Shown: in pieces, positions 26,828-35,636 of the stretch
How positions within the stretch are numbered: position 1 is the stretch's first letter
Layout of the letters: every line of letters begins with the position of its first letter
NCBI GenBank assembly: GCA_902796035.1
Contig: CADBNR010000025.1
Coordinates: 1-51,059, forward strand
Source of the DNA: an uncultured Bacteroidales bacterium
GTDB lineage: Bacteria; Bacteroidota; Bacteroidia; Bacteroidales; Muribaculaceae
Reading direction: 5' to 3'
Length of the DNA: 51,059 bases
Notes under the pieces: generated by a model
The model's input: the letters and a program-made list of their open reading frames with translations, nothing else
Told to the model about the DNA's origin: nothing
Databases searched by the model: none
Position numbers and translations under genes: made by a program

Positions 26828-26835
26828 CAAAGTTA
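26828..26835 (-). promoter_or_regulatory. -7 element of the dipeptidase operon promoter
   Basis: TAACTTTG on the minus strand matches TAnnTTTG, 43 bases before the dipeptidase start. No clean TTTG is found at the -33 position, so it is a partial match. Confidence 0.45.
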
Positions 26836-26877
26836 GCAAAATAATTGCGAAATCTGCATAATTTCACATTTTTTTGT

Positions 26878-26885
26878 TAATTTTG
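26878..26885 (+). promoter_or_regulatory. -7 element upstream of the small membrane peptide/OmpH-like/hflX operon
   Basis: TAATTTTG on the plus strand matches TAnnTTTG and would start transcription about 27 bases before the GTG of the 45-residue peptide. The -33 box is not clear. It is divergent from the dipeptidase promoter in a 133-base gap. Confidence 0.5.
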
Positions 26886-26918
26886 CGCTCTGACAAGGAT
26901 ATATAAACCTTAAAAAAA

Positions 26919-27056
26919 GTGAAATTAACGTTTATCGTTATCATAATAGTAGGAATATCGTTACTTTTGCTCTCGATAAACCTGTACGGGGCCAAAACCA
27001 TGCACCGTCATGGCGCTCCGCGCAAAGAAGCCAAGAAAAAACATAACCATACATAA
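26919..27056 (+). CDS. 45-residue single-span membrane peptide
   Basis: GTG start at 26919, stop TAA at 27054-27056 overlapping the next ATG as TAATG. The product begins (M)KLTFIVIIIVGISLLLLSIN, a single membrane span. It is followed by LYGAKTMHRHGAPRKEAK and a basic, His-rich tail predicted to be cytoplasmic. An in-frame stop upstream excludes a longer start. The tight coupling to the OmpH-like lipoprotein gene and the promoter-like -7 box just upstream argue that it is real. I do not recognise a family. Confidence 0.65.
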   Translation: MKLTFIVIIIVGISLLLLSINLYGAKTMHRHGAPRKEAKKKHNHT

Positions 27057-27658
27057 TGAAAAAACTATACAGACCCATAGCGATGGCAGCCGCAGCGCTG
27101 CTGATAGGGGCAGGCACACTGGCATCATGCAACGACAGCAAGCAGGACACCAAACCCGCTGCCAAGGCCGATAAGGTCGCAGCCAAGGACAACCTCCCCA
27201 ACTACCGTTATGTAGACTTGGACACCGTTTTGGCGAAGTATGCGCTCGCAAAGGACTACAACGAGGAGATGATGCGTATGCAATCGTCCATGGAGAGCAC
27301 CATGCGCACCCACGAGAAGCGTCTGCAGTCGCAGGCCGCCGTGATGCAGAACAAGATGAACAACAACGGCTATCTCACCCGCGAAAGCTACGAGCAGGAC
27401 CAGAGCAGCCTGAACAGCATGCAGGCCGAGGCCCAGAAGCAGGCCGCCACGCTCCAGAGCAATTTCGAGCAGCAGGCCCTCCAGGCTCAGAAAAATGTAA
27501 ACGACTCCATCAACGCCTTTATCGAGGAATACAACAAGAGCCGCGGCTACGACGCCATCTTCTTCAAGGCCGCAACACTCTACATCAATCCCGCGCTTGA
27601 CGTGACCGACGAGGTGGTAGAGGGTCTTAACGCACGTTATAACAAACTGAAAAAATGA
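27056..27658 (+). CDS. OmpH/Skp-family periplasmic chaperone-like lipoprotein
   Basis: A 200-residue protein. A signal peptide ends in lipobox TLASC (Cys near residue 25). A low-complexity Lys/Ala linker follows, then an OmpH/Skp-like domain starting YRYVDLDTVLAKYALAKDYN. Next are two long Gln-rich helices (about residues 75-155) and a closing segment YDAIFFKAATLYINPALDVT, typical of Skp-like proteins. Skp holds unfolded outer-membrane proteins. Lipid anchoring makes this a variant of the family. The gene overlaps the small peptide upstream (TAATG) and hflX downstream (ATGA). Confidence 0.85.
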   Translation: MKKLYRPIAMAAAALLIGAGTLASCNDSKQDTKPAAKADKVAAKDNLPNYRYVDLDTVLAKYALAKDYNEEMMRMQSSMESTMRTHEKRLQSQAAVMQNKMNNNGYLTRESYEQDQSSLNSMQAEAQKQAATLQSNFEQQALQAQKNVNDSINAFIEEYNKSRGYDAIFFKAATLYINPALDVTDEVVEGLNARYNKLKK

Positions 27659-28890
27659 GCGAACGTACGGTCCTTGTGGGTCTTGTCACACGATTGCAGG
27701 ACGAGCGCAAGACCGATGAATATCTCGACGAGCTTGCGTTCCTGGCCGATACGGCCGGAGCCGAGCCCGTCGCTCGTTTCACGCAACGCCTCGACTACCC
27801 CAACCCGCGCACATACGTGGGCACCGGCAAGCTCGAGGAGCTGCGCCTTTACATAGAGGAGAACGATATCGAACTGGTCATCTTCGACGACGAACTCAGT
27901 CCCAAACAGGTGGCCAACATCGAAAAAGAGCTGAAGGTCAAGATTCTGGACCGTACCAGCCTGATTCTGGACATATTCGCCAAGCGCGCGCAGACCGCCA
28001 CTGCCCGCACCCAGGTGGAACTGGCCCAGTATCAGTACCTGCTGCCGCGACTCACGCGTATGTGGACTCACCTGGAACGCCAGCGAGGCGGTATCGGTAT
28101 GCGCGGACCCGGCGAGACGCAGATCGAGACCGACCGCCGAATAATCCTGGACCGCATATCGCGTCTGAAGGAGGAACTGCAGGCCATAGACCGACAGAAG
28201 ACCGTCCAGCGCAAGAACCGGGGCAAGCTCACCCGCGTTGCCTTGGTCGGATACACCAACGTGGGCAAGTCCACGCTGATGAACCTGCTCAGCAAGTCGG
28301 AGGTGTTCGCCGAGAACAAGCTGTTCGCCACCCTCGACACAACCGTGCGCAAGGTAGTGGTCGAAAACCTCCCATTCCTGCTCACCGACACCGTCGGATT
28401 CATACGCAAGCTCCCCTCACACCTGGTGGAATCGTTCAAGTCCACTCTCGACGAGGTGCGCGAGGCCGATGTCCTGGTGCATGTGGTGGACATAAGCCAC
28501 CCCAATTTCGAGGAACAGATAGAGGTGGTCAACAAGACCCTGGCCGACGTGTGCGGCAAGTCCGACAAACCGGTCATAATGGTGTTCAACAAGATCGACG
28601 CCTTCAGCTATACGCCCAAGGATCCCGACGACCTTACGCCGGCCACCCGCGAGAATGTATCGCTTCCCGAACTGCAGCGCACCTGGATGTCGCGAATGGG
28701 CAATAACTGCGTGTTCATCTCAGCCAAGGACAAGCTGAACATCGAGGAACTGAAGCAGAAACTCTACGAGAAGGCCCGCGAGATCCACACCGAACGCTTC
28801 CCGTACAACGACTTTCTGTATCAGAAATACGAAGACCTGGAAGCCGAGGCGCAAGACCCGGATAAAGAAGACTTAGAGGAAACCACATGA
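27655..28890 (+). CDS. hflX: Ribosome-associated GTPase HflX
   Basis: A 411-residue GTPase that splits stalled ribosomes under stress. The N-terminal HflX domain includes DYPNPRTYVGTGKLEEL (47-63) and RGGIGMRGPGET (144-155). The G domain has G1 GYTNVGKST (199-207), G2 LFATLDTT (223-230), G3 DTVGF (245-249), G4 NKID and G5 SAKD. A short acidic C-terminal tail (EAEAQDPDKEDLEE) follows. It overlaps the OmpH-like gene by ATGA and the DUF4954 gene by ATGA, so all are cotranslated. Confidence 0.97.
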   Translation: MSERTVLVGLVTRLQDERKTDEYLDELAFLADTAGAEPVARFTQRLDYPNPRTYVGTGKLEELRLYIEENDIELVIFDDELSPKQVANIEKELKVKILDRTSLILDIFAKRAQTATARTQVELAQYQYLLPRLTRMWTHLERQRGGIGMRGPGETQIETDRRIILDRISRLKEELQAIDRQKTVQRKNRGKLTRVALVGYTNVGKSTLMNLLSKSEVFAENKLFATLDTTVRKVVVENLPFLLTDTVGFIRKLPSHLVESFKSTLDEVREADVLVHVVDISHPNFEEQIEVVNKTLADVCGKSDKPVIMVFNKIDAFSYTPKDPDDLTPATRENVSLPELQRTWMSRMGNNCVFISAKDKLNIEELKQKLYEKAREIHTERFPYNDFLYQKYEDLEAEAQDPDKEDLEETT

Positions 28891-30638
28891 GTCAGACAGA
28901 CACAGACAAGACACTCCGCCCGCTGGAATGGTGGGAACAACGGGAACTGGAACACAACGGCTGCAGTGCTACGGACTGGAGCCGCGTTTCAATTTGTGAC
29001 GCCACATACTTGGGAGCCATCCGTCACGCTCGCTTCTCGGGCGACGTCTCGATAGGCGCCGTCGACGCTACGGCCGACGAGGGCATATTCAGCGCCTGCC
29101 TGCAGGATTGCGCCGTGGGCAATCACGTACTGATCCGCAACATAGGCAACGCTCTGCGCAACTGTGCCATCGGCGACAACACGCAGATCATCGACACCGA
29201 GCTGATCGACTTCGAGCCGGAGACACGCTGCGGCGTCGGCACTATGGTCAGCGTATTGGACGAGACGGGGTCGCGCCCTGTCACCATCTTCCCCGGTATG
29301 TCGGCTCAATTAGCCTTGCTTATGGCCCGTATGCCCAAATGGTCGGCCAATCATCTCCAGCCCCTGCTCAGCACCCCGCTGCTGAATTTCTCAGCCCCGC
29401 AGACCATCGGCAAAAATGTGCGCATCATCGGCTGCGGTCCCATTGTAAACGTGCACGTCGACGATAACGTCCGTATCGAGGGTGCGGCGTCGCTGAGCAA
29501 CGGCACCATCGTCAACAATGCCGCTCCGGGCAAGGAGCTTGCATACATAGGCCACGGCGTGCAGGCCGAGAACTTCGTGATCGAGGACGGTTGCGTAGAC
29601 TCGGGCGCCATCGTCCACAACTGCTTCGTCGGCCAGGGCGTAACCATTGCCAACGGATTTACCGCACACGATTCCCTTTTCTTCGCCAACTGCCATCTGG
29701 AGAACGGCGAGGCCTGCGCCGTATTCGCCGGCCCGTACACCGTGTCGATGCACAAGTCGTCGCTGCTGATAGGATGTCAGACATCGTTCATGAACGCCGG
29801 ATCGGGCACCAACCAAAGCAACCACATGTACAAGATGGGACCTGTGCACTGGGGTGTGCTGGAGCGCGGCGTCAAGACCAGCTCCCTCTCCTACCTGATG
29901 CTCGGAGCCAAGATCGGAGCGTTCTCACTGCTGATGGGTCAGCACAAGACACATCCAGATTCGTCGCAGTTCCCCTTCTCCTACCTGTTCGGCGACGAAC
30001 GCGGCAGTACCGTCGTGGTGCCGGCCATGATGCTGCGCAGCTGCGGACTGCTGCGCGACGAGCAGAAATGGCCCTCGCGCGACAAGCGCGTGAAACGCAG
30101 GATGCCACTTCACGACCGCGTGATATTCGATGTGCTCAATCCCATGACAGTCGACAGCATGATGACCGCCCATCAGGTGATTCTCGATTTGCTGGCGCGT
30201 CCCGCCGACGATGACCGCGTTATCCGGTACCGAGGCATGAAATTCACCCGCGCCTCCCTGGAACGCGCCATATACCTATACGAGCTCGGCATATACAAAT
30301 ACCTGAGCATCAAGATGCCCAACGGATTCATCGGCCACGAGCCGGACAAGGAGTATGCCGAATGGGCGGATGTGGCCGGACTGCTGATGCGCCGTCAGGA
30401 CCTGAACCGTGTGCTGGAATGCGAGTCTATCACCGATATGGAGGCCATCTTTACCGAAGCCTTAAACAATTACCCGCGTCTGGAACGCGAATGGATTGTG
30501 GCGCGCACACCCTCGCGCTGGCGCAAGTCCGCCCCCGTGATACGCGAATACGCCCAGGCCTTCGACAAGATGGTGGCCGAGGACCGCGCCCGCAACCTCG
30601 CCGACCTCGAAGCCCTCAACCAGATGCTCGCACTCTGA
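28887..30638 (+). CDS. DUF4954 family protein with hexapeptide/left-handed beta-helix region
   Basis: A 583-residue protein common in Bacteroidota. The N-terminal half contains repeated hexapeptide-like turns (for example IGAVDA, VGNHVLIRNIGNALRNC, IVHNCFVGQGVTIANGF) that predict a left-handed parallel beta-helix as in acyl- and nucleotidyl-transferases. A helical C-terminal region follows (about residues 400-583). No signal peptide, so cytosolic. It overlaps hflX by 4 bases. The family lacks an assigned reaction as far as I know, and substrate cannot be read from the sequence. Confidence 0.88.
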   Translation: MSQTDTDKTLRPLEWWEQRELEHNGCSATDWSRVSICDATYLGAIRHARFSGDVSIGAVDATADEGIFSACLQDCAVGNHVLIRNIGNALRNCAIGDNTQIIDTELIDFEPETRCGVGTMVSVLDETGSRPVTIFPGMSAQLALLMARMPKWSANHLQPLLSTPLLNFSAPQTIGKNVRIIGCGPIVNVHVDDNVRIEGAASLSNGTIVNNAAPGKELAYIGHGVQAENFVIEDGCVDSGAIVHNCFVGQGVTIANGFTAHDSLFFANCHLENGEACAVFAGPYTVSMHKSSLLIGCQTSFMNAGSGTNQSNHMYKMGPVHWGVLERGVKTSSLSYLMLGAKIGAFSLLMGQHKTHPDSSQFPFSYLFGDERGSTVVVPAMMLRSCGLLRDEQKWPSRDKRVKRRMPLHDRVIFDVLNPMTVDSMMTAHQVILDLLARPADDDRVIRYRGMKFTRASLERAIYLYELGIYKYLSIKMPNGFIGHEPDKEYAEWADVAGLLMRRQDLNRVLECESITDMEAIFTEALNNYPRLEREWIVARTPSRWRKSAPVIREYAQAFDKMVAEDRARNLADLEALNQMLAL

Positions 30639-30655
30639 GCAACTATCCACTAAAT

Positions 30656-30721
30656 CCGCTAAGATATTGCTGAAGCATTGCTAAGTTATTGCTAAGTTAT
30701 TGCTAAGTTATTGCTAAGATA
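30656..30721 (+). repeat. Six 11-bp tandem repeats (ttgctaagtta)
   Basis: Units run 30656-30666 (variant), 30667-30677 (variant), three identical copies of ttgctaagtta at 30678-30710, and ttgctaagata at 30711-30721. The period is about one helical turn of DNA. The array begins 18 bases after the DUF4954 stop and ends about 50 bases before the -7 box of the B12 locus promoter. Confidence 0.8.
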
Positions 30722-30732
30722 CTGCAAATAAA

Positions 30733-30780
30733 CGTTTTGCTGTTTTTAATTGCAAAACGCGAAAATATGTATTATCTTTG
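30733..30780 (+). promoter_or_regulatory. Promoter of the cobalamin locus with an overlapping inverted repeat
   Basis: TATCTTTG at 30773-30780 matches the -7 consensus and directly abuts the riboswitch. The -33 position has only ATTG (30749-30752, spacing 20). A perfect 8-bp inverted repeat (CGTTTTGC 30733-30740 with GCAAAACG 30752-30759) covers the -33 region, so it could be a protein operator or the terminator of the upstream gene. Confidence 0.65.
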
Positions 30781-30784
30781 CAGT

Positions 30785-31022
30785 CGCAAATGGTATTCCC
30801 TGGCTCAAGAGTGAGCCGCGACGTTTCGTCAGGGAATGGAATGAAGTTGTTTAAATAACTTCAAAATAGGGAATCCGGTGAGAATCCGGAACAGTACCCG
30901 CTGCTGTAAGTTCCACGAATTCTGAGTTTCAAACAGGATTCATACGCGGTCGCAGAAGCCATTGGAGCAGGTCTCCGAGAAGGCGCGTCTCGCAGGAATA
31001 AGTCAGAAGACCTGCCATTGCG
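30785..31022 (+). promoter_or_regulatory. Cobalamin (B12) riboswitch
   Basis: The class-defining core is present: a GGGAAtCCGGTG segment from 30869, a CCGCTGCTGTAAG segment ending at 30910, a GCCATTGG segment (30958-30965), and the B12 box AAGTCAGAAGACCTGCC (31000-31015). Stem P1 can form between CGCAAATGG (30785-30793) and CCATTGCG near 31014-31022 with one bulged A. It binds adenosyl- or another cobalamin and represses the downstream receptor. The predicted transcription start coincides with the first paired base. Confidence 0.95.
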
Positions 31023-31081
31023 ATATATACACGCGCCTGCGGGACTATGGGCTACGGATTTCCTGATAAAATGCTTGTTAC

Positions 31082-31123
31082 ATCCCGTCTGCGCGTACAT
31101 ACGTACGGCCGACGGGATTTTTT
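31082..31123 (+). terminator. Intrinsic terminator of the riboswitch expression platform
   Basis: ATCCCGTC (31082-31089) pairs with GACGGGAT (31111-31118), with an inner CGTAC/GTACG stem, followed by T6 (31118-31123). It lies about 60 bases after the B12 box and 88 bases before the btuB start, as expected for transcriptional control. Confidence 0.85.
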
Positions 31124-31210
31124 GGCTCCGGACACTTCAGGACTCGATACTCATCGAGATCCGGTTCATGCCACGCCCCTCTGCCGTCACAACGGAACTA
31201 ACAGACCGGC

Positions 31211-33217
31211 ATGACATTGAAATCCATCACATTACTTCTGATATCGAGTGCCGCAACGGCGCCCACCTATCTCGCGTCCGCATCCGAACGGACCGACACC
31301 GCCGGCCGCAACCTGCAGGAACTTGTTGTCACAGCCCGGAATAAGTCGGAGGACGTGATTCCTGTGCAGACCCTGCAGGGCGACGAACTGCAGCGTCTCA
31401 ACAGCAACAGTATCGCCGACGCGCTGCGGTACTTCGCAGGCGTGCAGGTCAAGGATTACGGCGGCGTCGGCGGCATCAAGACCGTTAACATCCGCAGCAT
31501 GGGCACCAACCATACGGGCGTGGTTTACGACGGAGTGGAGCTCGGCAACGCCCAGAACGGCCAGATAGACCTCGGCCAGTTCTCGCTCGACAACATCGAG
31601 TCGCTGTCACTCTACAACGGCCAGAAAAGCCAGATACTGCAGCCGGCAAAGGATTTCGGCTCAGCCGGCACCATCTACATCCATACCCGGACCCCTCACT
31701 TCGAGGAGGGTGAGAACTATCACGCCCGTGCAGCGATACGCTTCGGTTCATTTGACCTGATAAATCCGTCGGTTCTCGCCGAGATACGCCTCGGCCGCAA
31801 CGTCAACGCCTCCTTCAGCGCCGAATGGCTGAATTCCAGCGGCAAATACAAATTCAGATACCGCCGCGTCAACCCGGCCGGCGAACTGGCATACGACACA
31901 ACGGCCGTGCGCCAGAACGGCGACATCAACGCAACCCGACTCGAACTCAACCTGAACGGCACCCTCAAAAAAGGAGACTGGAATTTCAAGGTCTATAACT
32001 ACAATTCGGAACGCGGAGTACCCGGGGCAATCGTCAACAACGTGTGGCGCCGAGGCGAACGCATCTGGGACACAAACTCTTTCGCTCAGGGACGCTACCG
32101 GGGCGATTTCGGACGATTCATAACACTTAACAACCTAAAATATGCCTCTTACAGAACCCATTATGTCAACAACGACGACAAGCAGGTGAAGATTGACAAC
32201 CTGTACCGCCAAAAGGAGATTTACTTCTCGACTGCTAACCAATATTCGATTTTTGACTGGTGGCACGTGTCGCTGAGCTACGACTTTATGTGGAACGACC
32301 TGAACGCCGACATGTACGGATTCGCCAAACCGGACCGCTTCTCACATTTCGTCAGCGGCGCCACCGCCATCAACCTGCCCCGCTTCAAGCTGCAAGCCAG
32401 CGCACTCGGCACTTTCATCCACGACCGTCTCAAGGGTCAGGAATCGCCCAAGGACAAGCAGGAGTTCACCCCGGCCGTGTTCGTTTCCGGATATCCGCTG
32501 CGCTCACCCGACTTCTCCATCCGCGCATTCTACAAGAAGTCGTTCCGGATGCCGACGTTCAACGACCTTTACTACGCCGACATGGGAAACTCCAAGCTAA
32601 ACCCGGAGCGTGTCACCCAGTATAACTTCGGCATCCTGTACGACCGCGTGCGCCGGCGCGTGGTCAACACCATCCGCATCGGCGCCGATGTCTATTACAA
32701 TACGGTGCGTGACAAGATCGTGGCATACCCCAAAGGGCAGCAGTTCCGCTGGACCATGCTCAACCTCGGCCGTGTACGCATCAAGGGCGTGGACGTCACC
32801 GCACTTGTGACGGTCAATCCGGTAAGCGACCTGATGCTGACACTTCGCGCCCAATACACATTCCAGCGCGCCATCGACGTCACGGACCCCTCTGACAACT
32901 ATTACCGCGACCAGATTCCATACATACCGCGCAATTCGGGCGCCTGCGTGTTCAACGCCTCGTGGCACGGTTGGAACCTTAACTATTCATGGATTTATGT
33001 GGGCGAACGCTATAACCAGCAGGAAAACATCAGGTACAACTACACGCAGCCGTGGTACACCTCCGACGTATCCATTAGCAAGAACCTCAAGATCAAGAAA
33101 GTGTCGCTGCGCGCCATGGCCGAGATAAACAACCTGCTGAGCCAGGACTATGACGTGATCATCAACTATCCGATGCCAAAGCGCAACTTCAGATTCACTA
33201 TCGTGGCAGAAATATGA
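31211..33217 (+). CDS. btuB: TonB-dependent outer-membrane cobalamin receptor (BtuB type)
   Basis: A 668-residue receptor. Signal peptide about residues 1-24 (MTLKSITLLLISSAATAPTY). A TonB-box-like segment LQELVVTARN follows, then the plug domain (IADALRYFAGVQVKDYGGVG, IRSMGTNHTGVVYDGVELG). A 22-strand barrel follows, ending in an aromatic-rich strand (PKRNFRFTIVAEI). The B12 riboswitch upstream and the BtuG-type lipoprotein downstream point to corrinoid uptake. It overlaps the next gene by ATGA. Confidence 0.93.
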   Translation: MTLKSITLLLISSAATAPTYLASASERTDTAGRNLQELVVTARNKSEDVIPVQTLQGDELQRLNSNSIADALRYFAGVQVKDYGGVGGIKTVNIRSMGTNHTGVVYDGVELGNAQNGQIDLGQFSLDNIESLSLYNGQKSQILQPAKDFGSAGTIYIHTRTPHFEEGENYHARAAIRFGSFDLINPSVLAEIRLGRNVNASFSAEWLNSSGKYKFRYRRVNPAGELAYDTTAVRQNGDINATRLELNLNGTLKKGDWNFKVYNYNSERGVPGAIVNNVWRRGERIWDTNSFAQGRYRGDFGRFITLNNLKYASYRTHYVNNDDKQVKIDNLYRQKEIYFSTANQYSIFDWWHVSLSYDFMWNDLNADMYGFAKPDRFSHFVSGATAINLPRFKLQASALGTFIHDRLKGQESPKDKQEFTPAVFVSGYPLRSPDFSIRAFYKKSFRMPTFNDLYYADMGNSKLNPERVTQYNFGILYDRVRRRVVNTIRIGADVYYNTVRDKIVAYPKGQQFRWTMLNLGRVRIKGVDVTALVTVNPVSDLMLTLRAQYTFQRAIDVTDPSDNYYRDQIPYIPRNSGACVFNASWHGWNLNYSWIYVGERYNQQENIRYNYTQPWYTSDVSISKNLKIKKVSLRAMAEINNLLSQDYDVIINYPMPKRNFRFTIVAEI

Positions 33218-34383
33218 GAATGAAATCCATAACATATATCATTACCTTATCAATGACGCTGTTCCTTGCCGGATGCCGCCACGACGAGTTAGTGGTGCCT
33301 ACGGAATACGACATCATCAACGACGTGCCGGACCCGGAGACCTCAATCCGAGGCTTTTACTTAGTGAACGAGGGCAACATGGGGTCCAACAAATGCACGC
33401 TCGACTATTTCGACTATTTCACCGGTCTGTACGCGCGCAACTTCTACGCCGAGCGCAATCCTAACGTAATCAAGGAGCTTGGCGACGTAGGCAATGACAT
33501 AGGCATATACGGTTCGAAGCTGTATGTGGTGGTGAACTGCTCGCACAAGGTGGAGGTGCTTGACAGCCACACCGGCACGCGCTTAGGCCAGGTGGACATC
33601 CCGAACTGCCGTTACGTGCGATTTTACCGTGGCAAGGCATACGTCAGCTCGTATGTGGGTCCGGTGCTGATTGACCCCGACGCCCCGAAGGGAGCCGTGT
33701 ATGAGGTCGATACTACATCGCTGAAAGTCACCAGGAAGGTATCGGTAGGTTATCAGCCGGAGGAAATGGAAATTGTCGACGATTATATGTATGTGGCCAA
33801 TTCCGGCGGATACCGAGTCCCGAACTACGACAATACGGTGTCGGTGATTCAGATGGTGGATTTCAAGCAGGTGCAGCAGATTCCGGTGGGCATCAACCTG
33901 CACCGTCTCAAGAAGGATCGGTACAACAAGCTGTGGGTCACGTCGCGTGGCGACTATCAGAGCCGGCCATCGCGTATGTATGTCCTTGACAAACGCCGGG
34001 GCTACAACCAGATGATAGTTACCGACACCCTCCCCTTCGGCGTGTCGAACATGGCCATTCGGGGAGACTCCCTCTATTTCTATTCCACCGAGTGGAACAA
34101 CTACACCCAGTCCAACACCATCACCTACGGTATAGTCGACGTACGTACCAAGCGACTCGTTTCCGACAACTTCATAACCGACGGCACGGATAAGGAGATT
34201 ACGATTCCTTACGGCATCGCCGTGCATCCGGAGACCGGCGACATCCTCGTGACGGATGCCAAGAACTATGTATCGTCGGGCACACTCTATTGCTTCGACC
34301 GCCAGGGCCGCAAGAAATGGAGCGTACGCACCGGCGACATACCGGCCCACATCACATTCCTAAAACGCCAGGACCATGAATAA
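33214..34383 (+). CDS. btuG: BtuG-like surface beta-propeller lipoprotein
   Basis: A 389-residue lipoprotein (lipobox FLAGC, Cys21). The mature part has YncE/DUF5074-like blades (FYLVNEGNMGSNKCTLDYFD, VGNDIGIYGSKLYVVVNCS, VDDYMYVANSGGY, LHRLKKDRYNKLWVTSRGDY, ITIPYGIAVHPETGDILVTD). In Bacteroides, BtuG is a surface propeller that captures B12 with very high affinity and hands it to BtuB; its gene neighbours btuB. The overlap with btuB (ATGA) and riboswitch control support the same role here. Confidence 0.85.
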   Translation: MRMKSITYIITLSMTLFLAGCRHDELVVPTEYDIINDVPDPETSIRGFYLVNEGNMGSNKCTLDYFDYFTGLYARNFYAERNPNVIKELGDVGNDIGIYGSKLYVVVNCSHKVEVLDSHTGTRLGQVDIPNCRYVRFYRGKAYVSSYVGPVLIDPDAPKGAVYEVDTTSLKVTRKVSVGYQPEEMEIVDDYMYVANSGGYRVPNYDNTVSVIQMVDFKQVQQIPVGINLHRLKKDRYNKLWVTSRGDYQSRPSRMYVLDKRRGYNQMIVTDTLPFGVSNMAIRGDSLYFYSTEWNNYTQSNTITYGIVDVRTKRLVSDNFITDGTDKEITIPYGIAVHPETGDILVTDAKNYVSSGTLYCFDRQGRKKWSVRTGDIPAHITFLKRQDHE

Positions 34384-35614
34384 GATGCTGTATTTCATAT
34401 TCACGGCGTTGCTGTTCACGTCCTGCACGCACGATGTCCAGATGGTCAACTTAGGCATCGATGACGATTACTATGTGTACCGGATGAAGAAGCTGAAACT
34501 CGAATCCGCGTACACCGGCAGCGAATACCGATGGACCCTCACTTCGCCCGACGGCGCCACTACCGAGGTATCCGACAGCCCGGAGTATATCTTCATGGAA
34601 GCGGAGGAGGGGCTGTATCACATGACTTTCGACATCATTGACGATGACACTCCCTATCACCATGAGTTTACCGTCACGGTGATGCACGAGGAGGTGGAAT
34701 ACAGTCCCTGGATTACGAAGGTGTACGAGTATTGTCCGGCTCCGGGCCAGTTCGTCAACGAGATGCCCCAGTATGAGGAGGGCGACACATACGCCGACAT
34801 CCTGCAGAAATGCGAGGAATCCATCTCGGGCAAAAACGACGTGATGATCTCACTTGGCGGTTACGGCGGCTATGTCACCTTCGGGTTCGACCATACCGTG
34901 GTGAACAGGCCGGGCAAGAAGGATTTCCGCATCTGGGGCAACGCCTTCTACGAGCTGTTGAACCCCGACGAAAAGGGAGGTTCGGCCGAGCCGGGCATCG
35001 TCATGGTGAGTTATGACGTGAACATGAACGGCATCCCTGACGATCCGTGGTATGAATTAGCGGGGAGTGAATACCGTAAGCCAGAGACATTCCATAATTA
35101 TACGCTCACCTACCGGCGTCCCGCCATTGGGAATGTTCCGGAACCCGACGACTCCGGATACCTGACGGATGTAACCTACATCCCATGGTCTGACTCACGC
35201 GGCGACAGCGGCTTCATGGCCCGTAACGTGTTCCATACGCAGGACTATTGGCCCCGCTGGACAGATTCGGACACTATCAGCTTTACGGGTACCCTATTAG
35301 CCCCAAACGCCGTGGACACCAGCGGTCAGGGGACGTACTACGTGCTTTACAGCTACGACTGGGGATATGTGGACAACCATCCAAACGATTTCGCCGACCT
35401 CAACTCGTTTGACATCGACTGGGCCGTGGACGCCGACGGCAACCAGGTCTCCCTGCCGGGCGTGGACTTCATCCGTGTGTATACGGGTCTGAACCAGCAG
35501 TGCGGATGGCTGGGAGAGACTTCCACCGAGATATGCCGCGGTCAGGACCTCCACATCCCGGACCCCGCCACCATCATCCCGGATGATCCTGTAGCAAACC
35601 GCAATCGCAAATGA
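34376..35614 (+). CDS. PKD-like surface lipoprotein of the cobalamin locus
   Basis: A 412-residue lipoprotein (MNKMLYFIFTALLFTSC, lipid Cys17). Residues about 40-107 look like a PKD/Ig-type domain (YRWTLTSPDGATTEV, GLYHMTFDII). The larger C-terminal domain includes VNMNGIPDDPWYELAG and WGYVDNHPNDFADLNSFDID, resembling Ca-binding loops of surface proteins. It overlaps the BtuG-like gene by 8 bases. Such proteins accompany btuB/btuG in Bacteroidota B12 loci and some bind cobalamin (BtuH type); which type this is cannot be settled by eye. Confidence 0.8.
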   Translation: MNKMLYFIFTALLFTSCTHDVQMVNLGIDDDYYVYRMKKLKLESAYTGSEYRWTLTSPDGATTEVSDSPEYIFMEAEEGLYHMTFDIIDDDTPYHHEFTVTVMHEEVEYSPWITKVYEYCPAPGQFVNEMPQYEEGDTYADILQKCEESISGKNDVMISLGGYGGYVTFGFDHTVVNRPGKKDFRIWGNAFYELLNPDEKGGSAEPGIVMVSYDVNMNGIPDDPWYELAGSEYRKPETFHNYTLTYRRPAIGNVPEPDDSGYLTDVTYIPWSDSRGDSGFMARNVFHTQDYWPRWTDSDTISFTGTLLAPNAVDTSGQGTYYVLYSYDWGYVDNHPNDFADLNSFDIDWAVDADGNQVSLPGVDFIRVYTGLNQQCGWLGETSTEICRGQDLHIPDPATIIPDDPVANRNRK

Positions 35615-35636
35615 ATTAAACAACAATAATTACAAT

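Noticed and set aside
26941-27251. Two hydrophobic minus-strand frames resembling small membrane proteins
   Set aside because: They are antisense to the coupled small peptide and OmpH-like genes, which have better start and stop context.
30656-30721. CRISPR array
   Set aside because: The units are 11 bp and directly adjacent with no spacers.
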